DNA of 42,820 nt from Mariprofundaceae bacterium (GTDB taxonomy: Bacteria; Pseudomonadota; Zetaproteobacteria; Mariprofundales; Mariprofundaceae), in the NCBI GenBank assembly GCA_030950745.1, contig JAUZQZ010000094.1, forward strand, positions 1 to 42,820, in the 5' to 3' direction. The notes below the pieces were generated by a model. It saw only the letters and a list, made by a program, of their open reading frames with translations, did no database searches and had not been told where the DNA came from. Below, in pieces: positions 22,875 through 30,739 of the stretch. A program made the translations under genes and the position numbers. Position 1 is the stretch's first letter. Each line of letters opens with the position of its first letter.

Positions 22875-25295
22875 CTAAAATCCCGGAATCTTCAATTTCC
22901 GCAGAATCTGCTCAACCGGCTTCGCGGGAGCTTGTGATGGAGCCGGCGACGCATCCGGCGCCGGGTTCCCGGAAGCAGGACCTCCTTGTAAAACACCTTT
23001 CAGAATACCCTTCAATCCACCTTTTCCGCCCTTGAGGATGTCTTTGATATTCCCGACGTTCCCCATCAACGTTTTAATATCCATTTCTATCTTCACCCTG
23101 GGTGCATCCAGAGGCCCGATAATTCGAAGAGGAATCACCAATCCTTTTCTTGCGGTTTCAGTATCACCCTGCCCTGCCAGGCTTCCCACCAAGCGGGGTT
23201 TGACACGGTAATCCATGTTTTTTGCTACAAGGTCCACTTGTCCATAGCCGGTGAGGCGGAACAAGGGGGATGCCATGAATAAATCATCATTACTTGCCAC
23301 ACCGTTTTTAACCTTGAAACTTCCGGAAAGCTGTGAAAAATCAGTTTGTCTGGAACCGCCCTGCTGACCCGGCGCAATAACATTGCGCAACGTCCCCGCA
23401 ATATCAAAACCCTTGATCATACCATCGCGTAACAGCACATGGCCCGTTCCATTCAGGCTTTGTGTTGCTGTCTGGGGCAACAGGCCAACACCGCCCAACT
23501 TTGTATCCATCTGCATGATACCAGAAACCATATCTGTGCCCGCCAACGCTTTAAGCACCGGTTGCACCTGTACGCCGCGCACCTTTACTGACTCGGTCCA
23601 GCGGACAGGGTAGAGGCCTACATTCAAGCTGGCCTTCTCCCGGACCTGGCCGCCAGCCAGTTCAAACCGGAAAGGATTTATATTGAATGTTCCACGTTTA
23701 CCGGAAAGTGTGGCATGCAGATATGCCAGATCAAGCCCATGCAGGAACAAATGATCCACCTGCAACCCGGCTGTAACACGCCATGATTTCAGAAAGCGCA
23801 AATCCGGCTCCCTGACCGTTCCGGTATCGGCAGGCACGTTTGCGGTTTGTGGCTGGCCAATCCGTGCACCAGCGGTGTCAGTGTTCCGGCTTCCTGTTTG
23901 CTGTTGGCCGATTCTTGCACCTTCGGCATGGGCATAAGGTATAATCTTAATGCCCGGATCGTCATGAATTGCCTGAGAGACCTCGCTCTTTTCCGGCTGC
24001 GGCAACCACGGGTCTATATGCAGGCTTTTAGAGGCAATCCGTAACCGCACAACGGGGCCGGCTCCAAACCGGAAATTCCCGGAGGCCTGAACAAGCTCCT
24101 TATTCAGTATCAGTTGCAAATCACGCAATTCCACATGCTTTGCATCACCCGCAGCCAACAACCCCAGCTTAACCTGCTTCCAGGGGGCAGGGTGTGCGGC
24201 ATACAAAGCCTGCAAATCCGGCATCCATGCCGATAACTGCTCGCGGCTCAATGTTGGCGTATTAATACGCACCTGATACTGCAAGTCATGTCCAATACCG
24301 CGCACGAAACCTGTAATTTCCGCTGCCTTCTCTCCCTCCACACGCAGCACCACACGATCAAGCTTCATTCGATCCGGCTTCGGCATTTCAATCTTCCACG
24401 CCACATCCGCCTCATGTTCGCCATGCAGTGCAAGCGTGCCTGCCGTCACCCGCAAACCGTCCGGTCTCTGTTCAATTCTGACGTCCACCGCCAATGTGCC
24501 CGCACCCAGACCCGTCAGGGCCGGGATAAAAGCAGTAAATTTCGCAAGTGCAATGGATTTGGCCTGAATATCAGCCTGTAAAGGTAATTTCTCGACGTTA
24601 AATTCAGACAAATCTCCCAACGGCCCTACTTCCGCTTTTACGGAAAAATCATCGCCGGAGAGCTTCCCCGAAGCTTGTATATGCACCGGTTGATCAAGTT
24701 GTACACCATCCACCTCGATGCCAAATTCGCTCAGGGTAACGTCGCTCCCCGACCGTATATCCCGGTAATGCACCTCGCCGTTCAGCATACGCAGGGATTT
24801 CGCACTCAGGGCAACCAGAGAAGCGCCGCTTCCCGTTGGGGCAGGCACCAGCGTTCCGTTGTTCGCAGCACCCGTCGGTGTTTTCTCCTTCGCGGCAGGA
24901 AGCAGGTCTTCCCAGTTCCCGGCGCCGCTGGCATCACGTTCCAGCAACAGCTTCGGACTATCCAGCACAAAGCGTTTGATTTCGACCCGTTTACTCAACA
25001 AAGGTAACAATGCCAGACGCACATCCAGGCTTTTAACCTGCAAAAAATCCTCATTCGAAAAACCCTGGCGGTTGGTAATACGCACATCATCAAGACGCAC
25101 GCCCACCCATGGAAAGAATGAAGCATGCAATCCGCCTATCTCAACCCCGCGTCCCGTGGCCTGTTCGGCCTTCTCGATAATCAGCCCCTTATAGTGATTG
25201 ATATCGATAAAAAACGGGGCCGCAAGCAATGCCACCGCCAGCAAGACAAGAAGTATCAGACTATATTTGACGGTTTTCCTGGCGGCTTTATTCAT
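22875..25295 (-). CDS. Large AsmA-family protein
   Basis: An 806-residue envelope protein with one N-terminal membrane anchor (about residues 10-29, SLILLVLLAVALLAAPFFID), then the AsmA N-domain opening HYKGLIIEKAEQATGR and a long beta-rich body. The C-terminal AsmA_2-like part includes GTGHVLLRDGMIKGFDIAGTL, and the tail is rich in G, K and P. AsmA proteins are proposed bridge-like lipid carriers between inner and outer membrane. At about residues 455-490 an ARIGQ-x-QT segment is tandemly duplicated in a low-complexity insertion. Its ATG overlaps the HAD gene stop as ATGA, continuing the gld-like operon. Confidence 0.9.
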   Translation of the reverse strand: MNKAARKTVKYSLILLVLLAVALLAAPFFIDINHYKGLIIEKAEQATGRGVEIGGLHASFFPWVGVRLDDVRITNRQGFSNEDFLQVKSLDVRLALLPLLSKRVEIKRFVLDSPKLLLERDASGAGNWEDLLPAAKEKTPTGAANNGTLVPAPTGSGASLVALSAKSLRMLNGEVHYRDIRSGSDVTLSEFGIEVDGVQLDQPVHIQASGKLSGDDFSVKAEVGPLGDLSEFNVEKLPLQADIQAKSIALAKFTAFIPALTGLGAGTLAVDVRIEQRPDGLRVTAGTLALHGEHEADVAWKIEMPKPDRMKLDRVVLRVEGEKAAEITGFVRGIGHDLQYQVRINTPTLSREQLSAWMPDLQALYAAHPAPWKQVKLGLLAAGDAKHVELRDLQLILNKELVQASGNFRFGAGPVVRLRIASKSLHIDPWLPQPEKSEVSQAIHDDPGIKIIPYAHAEGARIGQQQTGSRNTDTAGARIGQPQTANVPADTGTVREPDLRFLKSWRVTAGLQVDHLFLHGLDLAYLHATLSGKRGTFNINPFRFELAGGQVREKASLNVGLYPVRWTESVKVRGVQVQPVLKALAGTDMVSGIMQMDTKLGGVGLLPQTATQSLNGTGHVLLRDGMIKGFDIAGTLRNVIAPGQQGGSRQTDFSQLSGSFKVKNGVASNDDLFMASPLFRLTGYGQVDLVAKNMDYRVKPRLVGSLAGQGDTETARKGLVIPLRIIGPLDAPRVKIEMDIKTLMGNVGNIKDILKGGKGGLKGILKGVLQGGPASGNPAPDASPAPSQAPAKPVEQILRKLKIPGF

Positions 25296-25975
25296 GGGGC
25301 TATCGTGGATGATGTGACCGATTGCCGCAAGGGTGGAAAGCGCACCCTCAGTTCATCAAAGCAATCCACAACACCTTCGGCTCCGGCACCCATCAGTGCA
25401 TCATGCGAACCTGCGCCAAAAGACACACCAATTGCGCGCACACCACAGGCGGTTGCCATCTGCATGTCTACGCATGCATCACCGACAACCGCAGTTTGTG
25501 CACGCTCCACGCCCATTTCCGCCATGCATTCATTCACCATTCCCGGATGCGGTTTGGACGGGCACTGATCTGCCGTCCGCCACACCATAAAAAAGCGGGA
25601 TAAATCAAACTCATCAAGCACGCGCCGTAGACCCGGCAGTGATTTCCCGGTGACAATGCCCAGGCCGTAACCCCGTTTCTGCAAGGTTATCAATGTAGAT
25701 CGAACGCCAACATGCAACCCGTGTTCGCTGGGCATATCCCGGTACAGTTTACGATAGGTGTTGGAAATTTTCCGCCGAGTTGTAATACCGGTATCCGGTA
25801 GTATTTGAGCCATTGCCGTATCCAGCGACAACCCGATTACGCCGGCAATTTTGGCATCATCAGGAACAGGTAACCCGCAGTCCGCAAAAGCATGCTGCAT
25901 CACGGCAGTGATGTGGCGATGGGAATCCACCAGTGTGCCATCACAATCGAACAGAATCAGGCGGGAATCCGTCAT
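25292..25975 (-). CDS. HAD-superfamily phosphatase (phosphoglycolate phosphatase-like)
   Basis: A 227-residue HAD-IA hydrolase. Motif I FDCDGTLVDS (nucleophile D10, general acid D12), motif II IVTGKS, motif III lysine in PSKPHPG and motif IV VGDACVDMQMA are all present. The helical cap of about 70 residues follows motif I. It resembles Gph and PpaX enzymes, but the substrate cannot be fixed from sequence. It overlaps DUF4340 upstream and the AsmA gene downstream by four bases each, so it is made from the same transcript as the ABC transport genes. Confidence 0.88.
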   Translation of the reverse strand: MTDSRLILFDCDGTLVDSHRHITAVMQHAFADCGLPVPDDAKIAGVIGLSLDTAMAQILPDTGITTRRKISNTYRKLYRDMPSEHGLHVGVRSTLITLQKRGYGLGIVTGKSLPGLRRVLDEFDLSRFFMVWRTADQCPSKPHPGMVNECMAEMGVERAQTAVVGDACVDMQMATACGVRAIGVSFGAGSHDALMGAGAEGVVDCFDELRVRFPPLRQSVTSSTIAP

Positions 25976-26547
25976 GGCCTTTTTTTTGTATCCTGGCCGG
26001 TTTTTTTGGCGGGTTCACCCGTATCATGAGGCTTGGACGGTGGCGCTTTCCATGCATTTGGATTGCGCCTCACCTGCCAGACGAAGGACTTGTCCACGGC
26101 CAGCACTTCCGGCACTTGTCCGATGCGCACATACGTGGAAATCAGGTCACTTCCCTGTTTCCCCACTGTCAGGGTAAACAGCGCGGTATCTGTTTGATCC
26201 AGCAAGGTAAGTTTTGTGCCGTATTTCATTCCAAGCGTATCATCATGCGCATGCGTATGAGTGACCACGCGGACCACACGCATATTGGCTAGATTATTCA
26301 GTAAATGCCGTACCGACTCTTCATTGGCGGGTACGTCCGGCTTACCGGCCAGCATCCATTTCTCTCCCTCTTTTTTCAGATGCACAGGCGCTCTGGATGC
26401 AGGCGCAAGCTCAATGGCAGCAACCTTTGAAATATCCGGTATCTTTAAAGGCGCATACACCTGTGGTGCAAGTTCCGGCTGTGAGAACTGCCATGCGGAC
26501 CAGCCGATCAGAATCAACAATGCCACCCACAAAGCTGAACGCTTCAA
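25972..26547 (-). CDS. DUF4340-domain protein
   Basis: A 191-residue protein with one N-terminal membrane segment (residues 5-20, ALWVALLILIGWSAWQ) and a periplasmic DUF4340-like body (EGEKWMLAGKPDVPANEESVRHLLNNL is typical). The C-terminal tail is rich in P and K. It is short compared with most members (300 or more residues). DUF4340 proteins usually accompany GldG-type ABC systems, exactly as here. The function is not known. Its ATG overlaps the gldG-like stop, and its own stop overlaps the HAD gene start. Confidence 0.85.
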   Translation of the reverse strand: MKRSALWVALLILIGWSAWQFSQPELAPQVYAPLKIPDISKVAAIELAPASRAPVHLKKEGEKWMLAGKPDVPANEESVRHLLNNLANMRVVRVVTHTHAHDDTLGMKYGTKLTLLDQTDTALFTLTVGKQGSDLISTYVRIGQVPEVLAVDKSFVWQVRRNPNAWKAPPSKPHDTGEPAKKTGQDTKKRP

Positions 26548-28139
26548 GCCACAGTCTCCAATGAACGAAGCTTACGCCAGCGCCACAGGCCCATAACCAC
26601 GATGAACAATGGCAAAGCAAACATCCACAGCCCCTTATACATGGAGCGTTCATTCTTGGTCAGCGTCGCCAATGGCCGCTCAATCACGCCGCGCGAGCGC
26701 AAATCAATCAACCCCTCGTTACCGGCCAGCCAATCCAGCGTATTGAGTACAAAGACCAGATTACTACCGCTCATAAACTGATCGTCCAACAGTGAACGGC
26801 TGCCCACCACAAGCACACGGGAATGCTCCGTACTCGCAATATGTTTTTTTGTGACAGATACGCCTTTTAGTGGACCGGAAAATGCAGATTTGGCCACACC
26901 CTGCTCAAACAACGCCAGATTCACTTGTCTGCGCGTCAGGCCATCGAATCGTTTGCTCATGGGCACAAGAGGATCAACATCATAGGGCGGTCCGTTCTCG
27001 ATGGACGCCATCACGGATGATGTCAGCAACACGTCGCCATGCGGACCATCTCCGGTCCATGCCAGCGGCGAAGCAAAGGGTACGGATACGACTTGCAGCC
27101 CATGCGTAATCGGATTGCTCTCATCCATACCTTCCACTTCCGCCACAAAGGGATAATCCACCACACTGTTGAACACGAGCATGCCACGCCGCTGATTAAC
27201 GTTGATGCGCGCCGCTCGCGGATCCATGACCAGCCCCGGCTCCACCGCAATACCAAAGTCCTTCAACCACGTATTGGCCTTAGCCTCCACGCTCTTCACC
27301 GTAAACCCCTGACTAAGCTGCGGATCGACATTGCCGGCAAGAATGAGCAAACCCCGGCCCGACATACGGAACTGATCCAGCGCATAGCGTTCAATTTCAG
27401 ACGGTGGCTGGTCAAACCCGGCCACGATGACCGCCCTGATATCCTTGTCGATGGCCTTCTTGTCCGGCTCGACCATGACCAGTTCGTAGTCTTCCGATAC
27501 CTTTTGCTTAAAGCTTCGCAACCGGACCAGGTCTTTAGCGCCAAACCCGGCCACCACGCCAATCTTCACACGGCCTTTACCGGTCAATCTCCTGATTTTA
27601 CCCGTTAGCAGATATTCAAACCCCTGCTCGCCGCGTACCACGGGAATGGTTTCCTTTTTATTCAGATATTCCACCACCACGGCCATGTATCCCTGCTTGA
27701 CCTGCGCCTGATCGTTTTCGACGACCTGAACCTGAACCTTGGGAATCTTTAGCGCCGCCAGTGATGCCGCCACATTGGGATCATCAGCGGGGTCAACAAT
27801 CTCAAAACCAACCTTGCCGTGCCCCGCCTCGTGATAGGAGCGCAGCATATCAGCAACAAAGCGCCTCAACTGGCCGTATGGCTGCGGTAAATCCCGTGTA
27901 ATATAGGCACGGATCATGACGGGCTCATCGAGTTTATCCAGAACGCCACGGGTGGAATCCGACAATGTGTACATCCCATTTTCAGTCATGTCCCAGCGAA
28001 GATGCAAAGCGCTCGCCGCCACGGTGATGGCGAATGCGGCCAGCAAGGCCGTCAGCAGCGTAAACCATGCCTTACGGCGGATACTTTTCCTGCGATCCGT
28101 TCCGGGCACTAATCTCCTGTCCCGGGACATTACGTCCAC
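26544..28139 (-). CDS. gldG: GldG-like ABC transporter auxiliary protein
   Basis: A 531-residue protein of the GldG family (ABC-type uncharacterised transport auxiliary). It has an N-terminal membrane helix (about residues 27-47), a large periplasmic region with RWDMTENGMYTLSDSTRGVLDKLDEPV near the start, and a C-terminal helix (MFALPLFIVVMGLWRWRK). In Bacteroidetes, GldA/GldF/GldG support gliding; in proteobacteria the equivalent genes have no settled role. Its start overlaps the end of the permease by 10 bases and its stop overlaps DUF4340. The symbol is by family likeness only. Confidence 0.85.
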   Translation of the reverse strand: MDVMSRDRRLVPGTDRRKSIRRKAWFTLLTALLAAFAITVAASALHLRWDMTENGMYTLSDSTRGVLDKLDEPVMIRAYITRDLPQPYGQLRRFVADMLRSYHEAGHGKVGFEIVDPADDPNVAASLAALKIPKVQVQVVENDQAQVKQGYMAVVVEYLNKKETIPVVRGEQGFEYLLTGKIRRLTGKGRVKIGVVAGFGAKDLVRLRSFKQKVSEDYELVMVEPDKKAIDKDIRAVIVAGFDQPPSEIERYALDQFRMSGRGLLILAGNVDPQLSQGFTVKSVEAKANTWLKDFGIAVEPGLVMDPRAARINVNQRRGMLVFNSVVDYPFVAEVEGMDESNPITHGLQVVSVPFASPLAWTGDGPHGDVLLTSSVMASIENGPPYDVDPLVPMSKRFDGLTRRQVNLALFEQGVAKSAFSGPLKGVSVTKKHIASTEHSRVLVVGSRSLLDDQFMSGSNLVFVLNTLDWLAGNEGLIDLRSRGVIERPLATLTKNERSMYKGLWMFALPLFIVVMGLWRWRKLRSLETVA

Positions 28140-28840
28140 CTTCGGCGTTCAAGCTGAAAATGTGCCGCAGCAAGAAACGCGCCGCACAGGGCCAGAAGAA
28201 ACACGACGTCTCCCAGATGCACCACGCCGCGCAGCATGCTCTGGTAACGTGAAAGCGGACTCATGATTTCCAGCATGTTCTGCACGGAGGGCGAGAACAA
28301 TGGCGCAGCCTGCGCCAGCAGAAATACAGCCAGCAACAAAGACAGCCCCAGCACATAGGCCACCACGGCATTACGGGTCAGTGAGGAGGCAAAGATACAA
28401 ACTGCCGTATAGAATGCCGCCAGGAGCAGCGCGGCCATATAGGAAGCGGCGATCTGGCCGGCATCAATATTACCCAGTGTGGCCAGACTAAGCGGGTAAA
28501 CAAGCGTAAATCCAAGCAACACAACCACTTGCAGCAAAACCGCCAGATATTTCCCCATTACAATCTGTATGGCGCTGACAGGTAAGGTGGCCAGGAGTTC
28601 AAAGGTTCCACTTCGTTTTTCCTCCGCCAGTGACCGCATGGCCATGGCGGGAATAAAAAATATCAATAAAACAGGAAAAATGGAAAAGAAGCTGCGCATT
28701 TCAGCTTGTCCCATCAAAAACAATCGATTGCCAAAGAAGAAACCTGCGGCCAGCAGAAAGGCCACCGCAATCACATAACCCAGCGGCGTATCCACTGCCG
28801 TGCGCCATTCCTTCCAGATGAGAGTGGAGATTTGGCTCAT
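28130..28840 (-). CDS. gldF: ABC-2-type permease (GldF-like)
   Basis: A 236-residue inner-membrane protein with six hydrophobic segments and the family opening WKEWRTAVDTPLGYVIAVAFLLAAGFF. SLAEEKRSGTFELLATLPVSAIQIVMGKYLA is the ABC-2 coupling region. The start is the ATG at 28840, nine bases after GAGG. The frame stays open upstream across 28841-28878 and into element 3, with no stop codon. It works with the ATPase encoded beyond element 3 and with the GldG-like and DUF4340 proteins downstream. Confidence 0.88.
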   Translation of the reverse strand: MSQISTLIWKEWRTAVDTPLGYVIAVAFLLAAGFFFGNRLFLMGQAEMRSFFSIFPVLLIFFIPAMAMRSLAEEKRSGTFELLATLPVSAIQIVMGKYLAVLLQVVVLLGFTLVYPLSLATLGNIDAGQIAASYMAALLLAAFYTAVCIFASSLTRNAVVAYVLGLSLLLAVFLLAQAAPLFSPSVQNMLEIMSPLSRYQSMLRGVVHLGDVVFLLALCGAFLAAAHFQLERRRWT

Positions 28841-28878
28841 AAAACCGGCCTCATAAAATCGGGGGTCATGGGTTCTCT

Positions 28879-29190
28879 TAGGGCCTGTTAACACTAATTG
28901 TGAGCGAGACGACGGGGTCATTTTTGTGGCTATACAAGGCATTCCGAGCGCAATGTGCCCGAGGCACATGAGCGAGACATAACGCAGCAGGGCACAAAAA
29001 TGACCCGTCCCGCAGGGCGGCGTCCCAAATAAGGCCATTCGGCGTTACTCCCCCAGGGGACTCTCTCTTGCACAAGTGCAATTCACCTTGTCGTCGTTCA
29101 TTTGGATTTACCAAACTTCTCTCCTCGCGCCTTGACTGGCCTTGTTTGGGACAGCAGCGCCTCATTCACAATGAGTGTTAACAGGCCCTA
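28879..29190. mobile_element. MITE-like element 3 (312 bp, TA-bounded, 25-bp terminal repeats)
   Basis: The ends 28879-28903 and 29166-29190 are inverted repeats matching at 24 of 25 positions and start TAGGGCCTGTTAACACT. No convincing ORF lies inside. Stem A pairs 28911-28930 with 28991-29009 and encloses CAAGGC (28935-28940), a TGTGCC/GGCACA hairpin and AACGCAG (28981-28987). Stem B pairs 29022-29037 with 29137-29152 (15 of 16, the other G-U) and encloses GCGTT (29042-29046) and GCGCCTTG (29127-29134). CGTCCCGCAGGG (29006-29017) sits between the stems. It separates the gldA- and gldF-like genes and changes the end of gldA. Confidence 0.82.
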
Positions 29191-30125
29191 GTCAGACGCC
29201 GGAACACGTCTTCCAGGCTGGCCTGCTCACGCCGCATTTCAAGAATCGTACTGCCGCATTCCACGGCGGCATGAAATGCAGCTTCGGCCAACACCGTTCC
29301 TCCATCCGTATGCCGGAGCATAATCCGGCTGCCGTCCGCAGCATCCGGACCGGGCACATCCAGCACCTCGCTTTTTACATCCGGCAATTGTCCTTCCAGC
29401 GCCTTCAGCAAAGCCCGGGCGTCACCCTTGATAACCACTTCTACCCGGCTGCCGTCCTGAATGCGGCTGGCCAGTTCACTGGCGGTGCCCAGTTCCACCA
29501 ACTGTCCTTTGTCGATAATCATCACGCGATCACAAACAGCTTCCACCTCGGACAACACATGCGATGACAAAAGTACGGTCTTTTTTTTGCCCAGCTCACG
29601 AATAAGCTGGCGGATTTCCAGAATCTGGTTGGGATCAAGCCCTGTCGTCGGCTCATCCAGAATCAGGCATTCCGGATCGTGCAACATGGCCGCCGCCAGG
29701 CCTACGCGTTGTTTGAATCCCTTGGAGAGTTCACTGATGCGGCGATGCATGACCGATGGCAGTCCGCAGATACGTCCTGTTTCAGTCATGCGATCCTTCA
29801 GCGTGGCATCTGGAATACGGTGCATGCGTCCGGTAAACTGAAGATAAGATGTGACATGCATATCGCTATATGACGGCGCATTCTCCGGCAAATAGCCGAT
29901 CTTCCTGCGAATGGTCACACTATCATCATCCAGAGGAATTCCATCGATTGTAGCTGTGCCCGAACTGGGTGGAAGATAACAGGTCAACATCTTCATCGTG
30001 GTGGACTTGCCCGCCCCGTTCGGGCCTAAAAGCCCCATCACCTCGCCACGCTTCACATGAAAGCTCAAATCCCGCACCGCAGGGACGTTGCCGTAATAAC
30101 GGCTTAATGCTTCCGAATGGATCAT
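29178..30125 (-). CDS. gldA: ABC transporter ATP-binding protein (GldA-like)
   Basis: A 315-residue cytoplasmic ATPase for the downstream permease. Walker A GPNGAGKST, signature LSKGFKQR, Walker B CLILDEPTTGLDPNQ and the switch histidine SSHVLSEVE are clear. A C-terminal regulatory domain of about 90 residues follows. I use the ATG at 30125 (MIHSEALSRYYG), the normal family start; an ATG 20 codons earlier is open. The last codons (RAC, then TAA) are read from the terminal repeat of element 3. Without the element the frame would continue with no stop into the permease ATG. Confidence 0.9.
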   Translation of the reverse strand: MIHSEALSRYYGNVPAVRDLSFHVKRGEVMGLLGPNGAGKSTTMKMLTCYLPPSSGTATIDGIPLDDDSVTIRRKIGYLPENAPSYSDMHVTSYLQFTGRMHRIPDATLKDRMTETGRICGLPSVMHRRISELSKGFKQRVGLAAAMLHDPECLILDEPTTGLDPNQILEIRQLIRELGKKKTVLLSSHVLSEVEAVCDRVMIIDKGQLVELGTASELASRIQDGSRVEVVIKGDARALLKALEGQLPDVKSEVLDVPGPDAADGSRIMLRHTDGGTVLAEAAFHAAVECGSTILEMRREQASLEDVFRRLTRAC

Positions 30126-30222
30126 GGCGGTGCAGTCTAAGGTGAAGCGCGTTGCGGTCAATTGTGTGGATGATGATTTTTGCATTTCAGGTGCTACAAT
30201 CCGCCGCCGCGAGAAATCGCAT

Positions 30223-30298
30223 GGGGCCGTAGCTCAGTTGGGAGAGCGTTACGTTCGCAATGTAAAGGTCGTCGGTTCGATCCCGTCCGGCTCCACCA
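30223..30298 (+). tRNA. tRNA-Ala (anticodon CGC)
   Basis: Acceptor GGGGCCG/CGGCTCC (one G-U), D stem GCTC/GAGC, and anticodon stem TTACG/TGTAA (one G-U) with loop TTCGCAA (anticodon CGC, codon GCG). The T stem GTCGG/CCGTC contains a T-T mismatch. CCA is encoded, and a terminator follows 10 bases later. It is an isolated, slightly imperfect but probably working gene. Confidence 0.9.
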
Positions 30299-30307
30299 AT
30301 CAAGATC

Positions 30308-30333
30308 AACCCGGCCCCGCGCCGGGTTTTCTT
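30308..30333 (+). terminator. Rho-independent terminator of tRNA-Ala
   Basis: A perfect 8-bp stem, AACCCGGC (30308-30315) and GCCGGGTT (30321-30328), with a 5-nt loop. TTCTT follows, and the gene it serves ends ten bases upstream. Confidence 0.85.
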
Positions 30334-30733
30334 ATTAAGAATAAAAGGCTATGCGGTTAGCTCCTTGCCTGAAATTTATCTGGTCGGACCAAGCTAACGT
30401 ATTGATTCTTCATGATTTATGTCAAAACATACCGTATTATCAAAGTTTAGATGCACTTTTTCACTCCCCAAATGGGCACTATCAGCGCTGACCTCACGTA
30501 TTAACAGAGAACTTTGTCAGTTTCGGGGGCATTATGTCCCGGGAATTCAGGGGATTGTGGCGGGTGTGGGTAGCTGTGTTCGTTGGGCGTTGCGCTGGCT
30601 GGTGAATTGTACGCTACACGCAGATTCGGCTTACGATGTCGTAACGCATCAATAGCGTCTACAATCGGAGACAGGGGCAGGCAAAGGGATAAATAAGGAC
30701 GCGGCAGCATTTATGAATAGTCCGGGTTAGAAG
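30334..30733. other. 400-base intergenic segment, no gene supported; possible decayed insertion
   Basis: I see no supportable gene. A 69-codon minus-strand frame (30501-30710, rich in P, S and N) and a plus-strand frame interrupted by a stop at 30653-30655, which continues to the TAG at 30728-30730, are both unlike known proteins. A TTACGA-TG-TCGTAA palindrome lies at 30631-30644. The segment runs from just after the tRNA-Ala terminator to the Shine-Dalgarno of the next gene. It may be the eroded end of an insertion sequence, but I cannot name one. Confidence 0.35.
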
Positions 30734-30739
30734 GTGGTT

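Noticed and set aside
28935-29047. Interpretation of the element loops as integron attC sites
   Set aside because: GCGTTA-like motifs occur, but the paired R and L boxes with the required spacing and a neighbouring cassette ORF or integrase are absent.
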